From assembly GCA_964247055.1 (NCBI GenBank), contig OZ176051.1, positions 14,694,001-14,758,000 of the forward strand: a stretch of 64,000 bases of DNA, read 5' to 3'. Under the pieces are notes generated by a model. That model was not told where the DNA came from, did no database searches, and saw only the letters and a program-made list of their open reading frames with translations. Source of the stretch: Paragordius varius (Eukaryota > Nematomorpha). Made by a program: the position numbers and the translations under genes. This document shows positions 11,766-23,212 of this stretch, in pieces; position 1 is the first letter of the stretch; each line of letters begins with the position of its first letter.

Positions 11766-12899
11766 TACATTCGTATTTTTTTGTTTTTTATACCTTAATA
11801 GTTTAATATAAATTTTTAAAATTACCAATATTTAAGTTTGAGTATTTCGATGCTCGGGATTCAAAAAGATAAATATTTTCCAAAGTATCTGAGGTGATAT
11901 CCAAAATAATTAGATTAGAAAATTTTTTAAGGATTGCATAGTCAAATTCTATGATTGGGTTGTCAGATAAGTTCAAATTTTTGACCTGAAATAAATGTTT
12001 CAGATCATCCTTTAAAAGTGGTTGCAAATCGGTGATATTATTATGATAAGGAAATATTATTTACGTGTTTAATTATTTAAAACACCATCATTCAAAGCGA
12101 GCAAATTATGAGACAAGTCGATAGTTTTGATTTCGGATTTCTCATCAAAGTGTCCAATAATTTTGCTTATGGTATTCCCGATCTTTAACGATGTTACGGA
12201 GCGTGGTATGTCTTTTAAATTTATTGTTTTTACATTTCCAGATAAAATAACTAAATCGTTAAGATATTTTTGGGACAGCAAATTCAAGCTGTATTCCATC
12301 TCTCCAGATAACAAGTCTAACTCAGCACTTTTAACGATATAAGAAAAGGAAAATGATTGGCAAAACTTAAATTAATAGGAATATGCGGAGAGATTATAGA
12401 CAAATGTTTGACCATTTTGCTAAAGAACCTAAATAGTCAAACAAATCTGTTAATGCTTTTTTTGATGTGGAAACATTCGTTACATTTACAACCAAATGTT
12501 CTAGGTTGTTTCCTAACCTTATATGAGTTATTCGACTTTGTCCAACTAACATTAAATTAATTTTAAAGCTGTAATCCATCTATTGATTTGCAAATCATTA
12601 AAGTCGAAATTGCGAAATTTACTGTCTTTAAATGTCAACTCCAACGAACGATTAGGCATGCTGTTATATGAATTCGCAGCAAATATTTGCGACCTTTTCC
12701 ATTTTGACCAGTGTAAATCAAAGTTACTGTTTATATCACTGCAATATATTTTATTAGGTTGGCACTCACAATTAGGGCTACTCCCTAAAGACAGTGGAGG
12801 AAATCGATCGTTTTGTCCTGAAAAAGTAATATGCACATTACTCAAAATGCATGCAAAATATAGAATTGCAATATATCTCAATAATATTAGAGACTTCAT

Positions 12900-14286
12900 T
12901 TATTGGAAGGAATAATTATATTGTACAATAATTAGAAAAAATAATATATATGTATTAAATATATATATATATATATGAGCACTAGGTAAACAACTATGTT
13001 TCGATAATAATTCCGCAAGTATCAATAAAATCGTTGAGCTATATATAATTATGGCAACTCCCAAACTACTATAATTTGGGATATTTTATGTTGTTATATT
13101 GTTAATATCCATTTTATTACTGACTATAATAGACTATTGTTTGCTGACCTTTTATTTCATCATAGTCTAACGAACTGCGTTATAAACAATATGTAAAGGT
13201 AATTTTTTTTACATCCTTAAGCTAAATAATGTAAAACATCGATAAAAAATCCATCAAGTTTTAGGTATTATCTTGGTGATTAGCTTTACGAATGAGCTGT
13301 TTCAAAAAATTAGTTAAAATAATTAATTAGATAGTTGAAGGCTTATTGAGAAAAAGGTCATGTCCAAAATAAAATAAGTAAATAATTTACGTTTGTTTAC
13401 CTAAATGACAATAGCAATGGGTACACCCCTCGTGCAATCGGTAAACCAATTGTCAGAGTACCGTGAGCTATAAAAATATTGGGAAAAACTATTTTAAAAC
13501 TTTTTATACTGAAATTATTGCAAATTATGTTTATTTATAATATTATCATGTTTCAATTTTTTTACTGTAAGTTAATGATATTTAATTTGTTTATTAAATA
13601 AAAAAAGGAAATATAAAATACCGTAACAATCCTGCGCTTTGGAAAGGACATTTTGTTTGATTTTTGGAGAGGTTTGTTATTAATTGAGTTGTTGATCAGA
13701 GATATAATTTAATAAATAAAACGTATAACGACAAAAAATAATAAGAATATATGGTGAAAAGATTATCATATAAAATAAATTTAATATAAAAAGAACACTT
13801 ATCTTTGGTTTTCCTGTAACATATATACTGTTTCCCTAAACAAATGAAGATTGGCGGGAGACTCAATTTTTATAAAAGGATTATCAGGATATAAAGCCTC
13901 TTTAGATTGCACTTACAAATGGACAGTCACCCATATTCTAAAGTATTAATAAAAAAATGTATTTTATGGCTTTGGTGTGATCTTTTCATATTTAAAAAAC
14001 AAAAGTATATAACATTAAAAATTTATTATAAAGTCTATACACCTTAATACAGCTGTGCACCTAAAAATAATTTTATTTGAATATACACATCGAGAAAATA
14101 ATAATGCTATCGGCAATTTTATCCAAAGTTGGCAATTATTTTTTTACTAATCCTGTAATTTAATAAATTTTTTAATTATGTACATATTTAAACCATATTA
14201 TAAGTTTATTTGCTTATGGTAAGATAAAAAATATCCAATGTAGAAAAGAAGAATCAAATCGAAATTATAATTTTACATTCAAGATA
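12900..14286. other. Non-coding upstream of the LRR gene
   Basis: Contains an AT dinucleotide run (about 12955-12976). No ORF or exon was recognised. Confidence 0.35.
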
Positions 14287-14520
14287 CTTATTTGAATCAT
14301 ACGTGTAAAAAACTAGGTGCACATTTCGCTGCGGGACATTTGCTTGGCTCATGAACACTCCCATAACCCTTGCGCGAATGTGTCCGAGGTTTTGATTGTT
14401 GTAATCGATTAAAATTATTACCATTGTTATAATTGGTATTATCATTATATTTTTTAATGGACATGTTGGTGATATTGGCAATTGATATTGTCATGGTTGT
14501 TGCATTTTGGACTCATCCAC
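14287..14520 (-). mobile_element. LTR-retrotransposon relic, Ty3/gypsy-like gag zinc-knuckle region
   Basis: A minus-strand reading contains an Asn-rich linker and then GSVHEPSKCPA, which resembles the CCHC knuckle region of Ty3/gypsy-type gag proteins. The element is old and broken; only this piece of gag is recognisable. The adjacent stretch from about 14552 (TGTTATGTAAGATTAG) has the look of an LTR edge on the correct side for a minus-strand element, but no second LTR was found. The gypsy assignment is inference. Confidence 0.4.
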
Positions 14521-14551
14521 CATCCGAGTTTGGAACTCGGTGGGAGCTCCA

Positions 14552-14640
14552 CTGTTATGTAAGATTAGTTGTTAGATTAGTTCGGATTCGCTTGGCTACC
14601 AGATGTTAACTTGAAGAGGAGATAATATAAGAAATGTGAA
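14552..14640 (-). repeat. Possible LTR edge of the gag relic
   Basis: Begins TGTTATGTAAG, the reverse complement of a ...CA terminus, just beyond the gag relic. No partner repeat is visible in the window, so this is weak. Confidence 0.2.
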
Positions 14641-15350
14641 ATGATTATTTATTCGGTTTTTTTGTGGTTTATATATACTAATTTTAGGTCATATTTTGCA
14701 TTATAACAATAAAATTTCAAGTAACAAAGGATATAGTATTTACATAGAACCCAAAAAATATAAAAATAATACAATTCAAATAACGCAAAAAATTATGACA
14801 TACAACCAAAGTATGTATTTCAAATTTGCATGTAACACTTTTGAATGGTAGTTAGTCATTAAACAATGTGATGTAAATTTATTTGTGTTTATTGGTCAAA
14901 ATTTCAACCCTTTAATAAAGGCAAACTAAATTGAAAATCATAAATTATTTTATATTCCTTATTATAAATTTGTAAAAATAATCTTTGGAAAAGCCTTAGT
15001 TTGTTTTATTGATTAATTCAAAATTATCTTAGTGGATACTAAAATGTATAGTTATAACTTTAAATTTATATAATGGTTATAAAAAAAGAATAGCTTAACC
15101 GGTATTTTTAGTCCTTAAAATTTAGAAATAACTCTAAAGAAAATCAATTAATATTTATGAGATGTAATTTTTTTTAAAAAAAAAGCTTAAAAATGGCTGC
15201 TTTGAATGGCATAAAAGCAAAAAATAATTTTAATCCAAAAACCTTCATGTGTTACCTTTTTTTGGACGTTCATTGCCATCTAGACAAAGTCTAGCTATTT
15301 TCATCCATTAGTTTATAAAATAAATTAATTATGAAAAATGTTCTCGCTAC
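14641..15350. other. AT-rich, no gene seen
   Basis: No feature recognised. Confidence 0.4.
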
Positions 15351-15514
15351 CAGTGGCGTACCAAGCATTTGCGGCGCCCGGGGCATAAAAATTTTATGGC
15401 GCCCCCCCCCCCCTTTTTTTTTTTAAAAGCTAATAATATAATTTAGTAAAAAAAAATACGAACGTGGTAACCTAAACACCATAGATAAGACAGCACAGTT
15501 ATATATATCTATAT

Positions 15515-17724
15515 CATGGCTTTCTAAACTATGAGTCGCGACCCCATTTGGGGTCTAAAATTTAACAAAAAAATGTTTCTTAACTTGTAAAATCAATATG
15601 TTTATAAAAATGGAGAATGCGGCTTTGTATGTTTCCAGAAAACCGGTAGACCCATTCATATCCAAATGTCGAAAAAATATAATCATTAATGAATGCCCCG
15701 ACAATAGCTTCGTCTTTTATTGAATTAGGCCCCCAGTTCGGGCCCACCCCGTGTAAAAAACGTTTTTGAAAAATTGTGTCTTTGAGATAATTATCCTGAA
15801 AACGTGTTGGACCATTCGATTTCACATATATTTTTTTTACTTATTTTAATTGCGCCGAACATAGTCGGCTCGCTTTTTTAATTTCGGCCCTTTCGCTCCC
15901 CCCGTAAAATGCCATTTTTTTCAAAAAAATTGTCCACAATAATAATTTTTTGAATCTATATTTCGCCCAAGGTACGAGACTCTAAAAATTCAATAAGGAT
16001 CTAAAAATTCAATAAGGATTCCAGGTATTCCTGTTAAAAGGCAAATATTTTAGCCGAGCGTTTTTTTATATTGGCTGCTGGGTAAGAAAATACCCGCTAA
16101 AAATTGCCCCATCATAAGGAAATAGGGTGCCTTTGGGGCTAAATTTCAAAAACCTATCAGGCCAATGTTAATAGTTAAAATATTATCCATAACAAGGCAA
16201 AAATTTAGGTCGTACGAATTTTCATTCACGCCCTGAAAAATACGTCACTATAGAATGATTTTTTAGTTTTAAGGCAATTTTTCCAAAAACTAATGAGAGC
16301 ATATGGAATCATTAATGATTCCAGGTATTCTCCGTATAAACGCAAAAATTTTAATCAAGCGTTTTTTTATCAGCTGTTGGGTAAGGAGCTACTCACCTAA
16401 AACTGCACCACCATATCGAAATTGCGTTGTTTAGGAGTTAATTTTCAAAAAACTTATCAGGCCATATAAGTTTAATATAAACCTGAAATATTACCCGTAA
16501 AAGTCAAAAATTTAAGTATAGCGGTTTTTTTAAATTTGCCGTTAATTAGGCCCTTTACGCCCTAAAAAATGCGCTATCATTTAACTATTATTTAGTTTTA
16601 ACTATTAATAACATAAGGAATGAATGATGATTCCAGTTATTACCCTATAAAGGCAAATTTTTTTACGAACGTCTTTATTATATTGGCTTCCGGGTAGGGA
16701 GCTACCCGCCAACAACTGCGCCACCATATCGATACAGCGTAACTTTGGAGGCAAATTATAGAAAACTTATTAAGTCATATGAGTTCAATAAGGGCTTGAA
16801 ATATTACCTTAAAAAGGCAAAAATTTGAGTAGAGAGGTTTTATTAAATTAACCCTTAATTAGGCCTTTGCCCTGAAAAAATGCGCCACCGTAGAATAACT
16901 TTTTGGTTTTGGGGCAACACGAGAGCATATGGAATCAATCATGATTCCAGGTATTACCCGGATTAAGGCAAAAAATTTAATTGAACGTTTTTTGTTTCGC
17001 TCCTGGTTAGAGGCTACCCGCGTAAAACTGCGTCCAATCTCGATACAGCATGCCTTTGGAGCCAAATTTCAGAAAACCTATGAGTCTAATAGGAACAATC
17101 AATTTCATGATAATTCTAGATAATCCCCATATGAGGGCAAAAATTTTAACCAGCGCTTTTTTATACCTGCCTTGGGTTAGGTGTACCCGCCAAAAACTGG
17201 TCCACTATATAGTTGCTTTGTTTTGGAACTAATTTACAGAAAATTATGAAGCCATATGAGCTCATTAAAACAATGAAATATTATCCGTAACTAGATAAAA
17301 AAATCAGGCGTTTTTTATAGCCGTTAATTTGTGGCTTTATGCCCTAAAAATACGCCATCTTATAACAATAATTTAGTGTTGAGGTATTTTTTCGAAACCC
17401 CATATATGGTATCAAAGATGATTCCAAATATTTGCCATTAAGAAGCCATACGAGTTCAGTTAAACACATTTCTGGGGAATTTGTATAATATCATTCTTTC
17501 CTTTAAAAAGGCCACCGATCATTATAATATCTTGTATAAATTTACTATGACTCAGAAGATGTTAAAGAAATTTATAAAAATGTAGATTTATTTTTGTAAA
17601 TTAAAACCGAAATAATCCTGATAAATATTATCAACAAAATTTATAAGCGTTTTTCGAATTGTTGGGGTCGTTGAGAAACTCGCTATCATAAATGGGGTCG
17701 GTTACAAAAGTTTAAGAAGCCCTG
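15515..17724. mobile_element. Non-autonomous hAT element nested in copy A
   Basis: The ends CATGGCTTTCTAAACT and, inverted, CAGGGCTTCTTAAACT form the TIR. They are flanked by a perfect 8-bp duplication ATCTATAT (15507-15514 and 17725-17732), which is diagnostic for hAT. No transposase ORF is present. Nearly all of the interior is Helitron-like tandem-repeat material, so this hAT element has been invaded or has captured foreign repeat DNA. Confidence 0.88.
15595..17430 (+). repeat. Helitron-like material expanded into a ~310-bp tandem array
   Basis: It begins with the family's conserved end (ataaaaatggagaatgcggc) and first monomer. It then runs into repeated units that each restart with a GATTCCAGGTATT-like string near 16018, 16318, 16630 and 16944, spacing about 300-315 bp, with a degraded fifth start near 17420. 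Each unit repeats strings such as CCTATAAAGGCAAA and CCCGCCAAAAACTG. Divergence between units suggests an old array. Confidence 0.65.
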
Positions 17725-17796
17725 ATCTATATGATAGTAAATTTATTCATTTTTAAATGCAAATATATTCTAATAAATTCTATAATATGGAAATGT

Positions 17797-18335
17797 ATAT
17801 ATTTATAGAAATGGAAAGTGGTGGCTTTGTGATCTGTTTCCGAAAAACCGGTAAACCCATTCTCCAAACATCGAAAAAATATAATCATTAATAAATGCCC
17901 CGACAATAGCTTCGCCCTTTTTTGAAATAGGCCCTCAGTTCGGGCCCACCCCGTGTAAAAAACGCGTTTTTTTTAAAAACAGAAGTCCACAAAAATCGTG
18001 TCTTAAGACAATCTTCCGGAGAACGTGTTAAACCATATTTCAAATGTGATTTTTATTTGCTCATTTCCGATTGCGCCGAACATGGTCGTCTCGCTTTTTT
18101 AATTTAGGCCCTATATTTACCCGCTCCCCCCATAAAATGCCATTTTTTTCAAAAAACAAAGTCCACAAAAATAATTTTTTTAATCTATTTTTCGCCCTAG
18201 GTATGAGACCGTTTGGCCCAAGTAAACAATATATTAGTATGAATGTACCGTTTTAAAATTTTATGAGATGATAGCTATTAAATACTGTTTCGAAATACTT
18301 TTTTCAAAAAGCGCCCCCTCCACCCGGAATAATGT
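17797..18335 (+). mobile_element. Helitron-like fragment, copy 3
   Basis: Matches the order of the 1185-2196 element from its first end (GGCTTTGTGATCTG) through GACCGTTTGGCCCAAGTAAAC to near the terminal region. The GCTAGT end is missing. Confidence 0.6.
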
Positions 18336-18926
18336 TTTTGTTGCATATATTGAATTGACCTTATGATAATGGCGAACAATAATGATTTAAAAAATAATTG
18401 TAAATCTAGGAGAATTTTACACATAAACAGAATTATTTAATAAAATATTAATTATATGAAGATTTTATCACTTGGAAAGGAAAAAAGCAACTAAGAGAAA
18501 AAATATCTTTTATGTAAAATTTCTGGCTTTTTATATTGCAAAATTATCAATTTCATCAAAATCTATCATATTAATTTTTCCACTCTCAACAATGTTAATC
18601 ATTCTCGTTTTACGGTACTAATTAGGTGAATAATAGTGTATATATATTGGGGATTATTATATTGAAAAATCTCATTTGAAAGTTCTTATTATTTTTGCAT
18701 AATTAAAATTTAATTTTAAAAAATCATTTAGGCGCCCCTAAATAACGGCGCCCGGGGCATGATGCACCCCCTTGCTTCCCCCCCTCGGTACGCCCCTGTA
18801 AACAAGCTGTCTCGCCCTATATATCCATGACCCTATTACAATTTTTACGTGCAATCAATTTTTACATATAAATTTATCGCTATCTCACATTTTCTGTTTA
18901 TATTACATGATAAGACTAAAGCATGT

Positions 18927-19030
18927 ATACAGTACGAATTGTTTGCAGACACAAGGTAAAAATATCTATTTTTTTAAAAAACAACCATGTCGTTGTAAAA
19001 TCAAAAATAGAGATGTAAATTGGTAAACCA
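18927..19030. repeat. Decayed palindromic MITE arm
   Basis: Starts acagtacgaattg, with aaaaaacaaccatg and agagatgtaaattggt in family order. One arm only. Confidence 0.4.
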
Positions 19031-19129
19031 ACTCATATGCAATTAAAATCATAAATACACAGTTAGTATCAAAATTTAAAAAATAAGTGGTGGTCTTATT
19101 ACTGCAACATTCTCCCTCCTTTTCTAGAT

Positions 19130-19616
19130 ACAACGCCGCAGCCAAACTCAATGCGTACAATAGAAAAACGTTAAATGTAATGGCACATCAAATAAAAACC
19201 TACCAGATCTACACCCAAACTTCGAACTCAAGACCTGGGGCGTACCGAGGGGGGGCAAGGGGGTGCATCATGCCCCGGACGGCGCAAATGCTCGGTACGC
19301 CACTGCTCAAGACACTGCAGTTTTACAAAGATCAAATGCAGAAAATATTGCTGTACAATATACAGGAATAGTACAACAACCTCAAATACAAAAAGCAGTT
19401 GCACAAAAACCTGTAGCAATGAAACCGCAGTTAGGCTATTTTGTTGCAAGTACTCCACCAGGTAATATGTCAGATGCGCCTAAGCCCCAAAACCCAATAG
19501 GATCCGGTGTAGCTGGAAAAAATTATAGAAACATAAGCACTTCAGCTCGTACCTTAAAGGCAAAAACTACAGATAATATTGATGACGAAGATTCAACACC
19601 ACATGGCAATTTATAA
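19130..19616 (+). pseudogene. Host-like coding stretch interrupted by a 71-bp MITE
   Basis: A very good acceptor (ctccctccttttctag) precedes an open frame beginning YNAAAKLNAYNRKTLNVMA. After the MITE a second frame runs QDTAVLQRSNAENIAVQYTG, then a Gln/Ala/Pro-rich stretch (VQQPQIQKAVAQKPVAMK), to a TAA at 19614. AATAAA follows about 140 bases later. The composition looks like a real, low-complexity protein C-terminus, but no family is recognised. The two frames do not join directly even without the insert, so there is at least one further frame change, or the second frame starts from an internal acceptor (ctaccag, about 19206). Confidence 0.45.
19235..19305. mobile_element. 71-bp miniature hAT-type MITE (CAGTGGCGTACC family), copy C
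   Basis: Two inverted ends (CTGGGGCGTACCGAG and CTCGGTACGCCACTG) enclose only about 40 bases, which match the subterminal GGGTGCATCATGCCCC of the larger copies. It is flanked by a perfect 8-bp duplication CTCAAGAC (19227-19234 and 19306-19313). It is an extreme internal-deletion derivative that still transposed, since the TSD is exact. It lies in a coding-like stretch. Confidence 0.9.
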
Positions 19617-19976
19617 ATTATCGAGCTTTTACTTTTTAGTATCAAATTTATCCATACTTTTGCTGTTAGTGATTTGCATTTATCGGCAATCATTTGGTAA
19701 TTTTTTGCTATATACATTTTTTTATAAAATTTTGCACAATGTTAGTACTGCATTATAAAATAAATGGCTACAAAATGATATTTTCGATTACCGTTTAAAC
19801 TACTTTCCCTGTCAAAACTCCTGTTGTGATTTAGTTAGGATAAAAGCATTCCAAACCATCCAAATTATCTCTCCATAGATAAGTAATAAAATCATTTGTA
19901 CGCAAACACATTTATTTAAAAAATTAAAAATTAAGCAGGTAACTCTCATTCAAAATTTGCAATTGCACGTCAACCA
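19617..19976. other. 3-prime flank, no gene seen
   Basis: Contains an AATAAA near 19757. No ORF. Confidence 0.35.
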
Positions 19977-20108
19977 TAAATTGGAAAGCCGTATCCACCA
20001 TAAAATGGGGCATAAGGAATTCCATATCCTAACCCATATCCCAACCCATATCCGTATAAGCCGCCATACAAGGCTAATGTAGGATCTATAAATTGGGCAT
20101 TCACCATT
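19977..20108 (-). CDS. Gly/Tyr-rich short secreted-type peptide exon
   Basis: A 43-codon minus-strand frame from ATG (20108) to TGA. It opens MVNAQFIDPTLALYGG and continues with GYG/GLGYG repeats, ending GGYGFPIYG. VNA|Q resembles the end of an insect signal peptide, so the ATG may be internal and most of the signal peptide may lie in an unseen upstream exon. The frame is open upstream to a possible acceptor (attttatag, about 20153). GYG-rich tails occur in cuticular and other secreted structural or antimicrobial peptides; which one this is cannot be decided. No frame damage is seen. Confidence 0.5.
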
Positions 20109-20199
20109 TTTTTAGAGTTTCGGAGATAAGAATTTAACTTTAAGACCTATAAAATATTAAAAGAGTTTCGTATGTTAAGGTGTAAATTTTTACGTGTTA

Positions 20200-20444
20200 C
20201 TGTAAAAATTGAAATTAAACTCACTAAACATTAAATAAAGAAAAATATTTTTTTTAAAAAAAGCAACCAAGTTTTTTTCAAACCTTATTTGTTACTATAT
20301 AACTATTTAATTACAATTGTAAAATATATAAGGTATGTTTTGCTAACTTTGTAAAAAATCAAGTGTAAAAAGTACAGCAGTTTTTACAATAAAAATATTT
20401 GTCGTTAATTTTTTCGTTTTGTTTGTTATAATTTAATTTTAATG
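20200..20444. mobile_element. Palindromic Tc1/mariner-type MITE, diverged
   Basis: Starts TGTAAAAATTGAAATT after a TAC variant, with the arm strings aaatattttttt and aaaaatatttgtcg, and ends in a degraded taatttaattttaatg. Confidence 0.55.
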
Positions 20445-20823
20445 TAATGAGCATTGCGAAAAAATATCTTACCGCTAAAATGGAAAAAAGGATATTTAAG
20501 AGACAGGCTTTCGTTTTCATTATCCTGGGAAGGGATAAAAGTATTAAGCTGACGAAGAGGATATATAGGAACAAAATAATATTTTAATGCGAAATTGAAC
20601 GCTATATATTTATATATATGCGTTGATGAGCAAAGCAACATATAATTTGAATAACATCAATTTTATATAACAAAAAAAATATAAATGTAGGGTAAAATTA
20701 CTAATTTTTTTCAAACATATTATGCATATTTCAAAAACTTTAACAAAACACCCAACCCGTGTACACTGGCTAAATTTAAACCCATGTAACTTATTCAATT
20801 TTATCAAATTTGAGCATAACTAC
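20445..20823. other. AT-rich, no gene seen
   Basis: Flank of the hAT element. Nothing recognised. Confidence 0.35.
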
Positions 20824-21103
20824 TATTTTCATAGGGTGACCAGACGTCCCGCTTTTTCACACTTTGTCCTGCGTCCCGCTACGTTTTTAAAATGTCCCGC
20901 TTTTTCACGATTATATAAAAAAATTTTTTTTCAATACAAATAAATTTTTTTATCCGTTTAAATTTTTTATCATTAAATATCTTTAAAATCTATTCAATTT
21001 TAAATTAAAATTATTTATTTTTAAATAAAAAAATTTATTTTTTGCGAATTTATAACATATTAATATACACTTTGCTTCCTCCTACTACTGTCATTTAGCA
21101 AAA

Positions 21104-21365
21104 AGCCAAGTTAATACCACAAATCTCTAGATTAAAAGACAAATTGATACCACAAATCGGTACCTTACACGTTTATTCCAGAAAATTAAGGTAGTATAAT
21201 ATTTATTATACTAATATTTTAGTATTATTACTTACCAACATTATTAAAAAGCCAAATTAATACCACAAATCGGTAGCTTAAAAGACAAATTGATACCACA
21301 AATCGGTACCTTACACGTTTATACCAGAAAATTAAGGTATTATAATATTTATTATAATAATAGTA
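21104..21365 (+). repeat. ~146-bp direct duplication inside hAT copy 1
   Basis: The block with TTAATACCACAAATC, GACAAATTGATACCAC and TACCTTACACGTTTAT occurs twice, at about 21104-21215 and 21250-21360, with few differences. Copy 2 has only one related, degraded block (about 43812-43870), so the duplication is specific to copy 1. Confidence 0.75.
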
Positions 21366-21375
21366 GTTTATAAAT

Positions 21376-23212
21376 ATGAGCACAAAAAGAGGTTGTAAAT
21401 TCAACGATGAATAATGAAAGATTTTCCTTTTATCAAAAAAACGATGAATAATCTGTTAAATGTCCTATATGCGAGGGGGAATTCACCCTAGCACATGGCG
21501 GCGAGCATGATATTACAAAGCATATGGAAACACAGAAACATAAAAAATGTTTAGATATGGCGGCATCATCTTACAAAATGAGCGATTTTTTTCTAAAAAC
21601 CGCTTTTGGAGAGGAAGAAAAAAATTTGGCACTAGCTGAGGGCGCGTTATCTTTTCACGCCGTTAATCACAATCGTTCCTTTAGATGTATAAATTGTACC
21701 TCACAGGTTATTCGCACCTTATTCAATAAAAAATTTACATGTGCCCGTACAAGGGCCGAAGCCATTGAATGCAATGTCCTTTCGCCACATGCATTTTCTG
21801 AAATACAATAAGATTTACTGAAAATTAATTTCATATCGCTATACTTTGATGCATCTCACAAGGAAACAAAATTATTTCCTTTAATAAGATATTTTGATCC
21901 AGAAACTGGAGTAATTAAAATTTTAGATTTTATTTCGCTACCCGGTGTAAATTCCGACATAAGTTATACTTCAATAAAGAATATTTTAGAAAATAATAAT
22001 TTAAAAGACAAAATCATCGCATATTGCGCTGATACCATTACGAACTTCGGTGGAAAAGCAAGGAGGGGAACAAAAAATATTTTCATAAATTACATATAAT
22101 CTTAATCAAAACATTATTGGCGTTGGGTGTGCAGCGCATATAATACACAACGCTATTCAAACAGCTGCTGATTTGTTACCCCTAGATGTGGAAAATGTAG
22201 TTGTTAAAATATATTCCTATTTTTATATATACACGGTACGTGTTAAAACGCTTAAAGAATTCTGTGAAAATGCAGAAGTTCAATATCAAAAAATGCTTGG
22301 ATATTGTAAAACGCATTGGTTAGCTTTTATGCCAGCTATCGAAAGAATTTTAAAAATGTATGGTCCTTTAAAATCTTTTTTTTATCACAGGACAAATGTC
22401 CTACAACTTTAAAAAAGTTTTTTGAAAGTGATTCTTAAAAAATATGGTTAGAATTCTTACATAATCAAACTTCTCTCTTTCAAAATGTTATTAAATTTAT
22501 ATGAGGTGACCAACGAAGTAGCCAATGAAGTTAGTAACCTAAAATTCCAATGTCAAGAACGGTTAGAAAATAATTTTATACCATTAACCATCCGCAATAT
22601 AATAAATAATTTAGAAAAACAAGGCTTAATAAATCGCCAAGATATCCTGCACCATATAAAAATATATACAAACTGTAAAGATTATTTGGAAGACTGGACG
22701 ACGCAATTTAATGAAATTGATCATTTTCATTGGAGAACATTAAAATCAGTATTTAATTGGTGCGATGTTAAAAAACATTTGATTATATCTGCTCCCTTAT
22801 ATTCTCAAAAAGTAATCTTTCAAAAAATGATCTTTTTTTCTGAAATATCATTAGTTAAAAGATATAATAATGAAAAACTTAAATTATGGACAAAAAAACT
22901 TACAGTAGAAAAGAAATGGTTGGAAATATTTCATCATTTTGAAGCCAACTATATTACATACAATAATATTTTAAAAATTGTGGAATTCGCACTATCTTTA
23001 CCTGGAACCAACGCTGCTACTGAGCGCGTTTTTTCCACAGTAAATCAGGTGTGGACATCGGAAAAATAAAATTTAAATGTTGAAACTTTAAAGGCCGTTT
23101 TATCTGTCAAATATAATTTGACAAATTCTTGTGAAGACTTCTACAATATTTTAAAAAATGATGACGATCTGCTAAAGCGCATTCACTCATACAAAAAATA
23201 TACCAAAGAATA
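21376..23212 (+). pseudogene. hAT transposase, copy 1 (BED-type finger, RNase H-like core, hATC)
   Basis: The likely start is at 21376 (MSTKRGCKFNDE). A BED-like zinc finger follows (CPICEGEFTLAHGG...HDITKHMETQKHKKC, about 21458-21553), then a conserved hAT block (RTLFNKKFTCARTRAEAI). The first catalytic-core strand is FDASHKETKLFPLI (about 21849), then CADTITNFGG (about 22027). The C-terminal hATC dimerisation signature is LPGTNAATERVFSTV (about 22999-23043). Stops near 21411, 21809, 22098, 22410 and 23067, with frame changes between segments, mean it is dead. A Met at 22485 opens the longest intact piece (194 residues). Confidence 0.88.

Larger units (their letters stand above)
8012..12899 (-). 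pseudogene. Secreted or membrane leucine-rich-repeat protein gene, frame-broken
   Basis: The start at 12899 opens MKSLILLRYIAILYFACIL, a clear signal peptide, followed by an LRRNT-like cysteine cluster (CECQPNKIYC). Leucine-rich repeats follow in separate frames to about 11803 (for example KTIDLSHNLLALNDG and KNLNLSDNPIIEFD). After a gap come more repeats at about 9170-9048, an LRRCT-like cap (YNCSVLGNTLKC, about 9028-8993), and further weak repeats to 8012. The layout (signal, LRRNT, LRRs, LRRCT, more LRRs) is that of extracellular LRR receptors such as the Toll or chaoptin type; no TIR or membrane domain was found. Reading requires frame changes near 12555, 12400-12315, 12050, 9045, 8490 and 8235, several without plausible introns. 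It is therefore a pseudogene, or the assembly has indels here. The middle holds a MITE (11491-11765) and a LINE fragment (about 9955-10375). Confidence 0.7.
15351..18798. mobile_element. hAT-type MITE family CAGTGGCGTACC, copy A, split by nested insertions
   Basis: The left end is CAGTGGCGTACCAAGCATTT with GCGGCGCCCGGGGC and a C-run. The right end is the matching inverted GCGCCCGGGGCATGATGC...CGGTACGCCCCTG. The internal order (ttagtaaaaaaaaatacg... and then ggtactaattaggtgaataatag) is the same as in the intact 402-bp copy at 43960-44361. Between the two halves lie a 2,210-bp hAT element (15515-17724) and a Helitron-like fragment (about 17797-18335). No target duplication of the outer ends was recognisable. 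Confidence 0.75.

Noticed and set aside
12127-12560. Plus-strand ORFs across the LRR gene
   Set aside because: They are antisense shadows of the leucine-rich-repeat exons.
15351-15358. Target duplication for the outer MITE copy A
   Set aside because: The flanks ctcgctac and taaacaag do not match, so no TSD is claimed.
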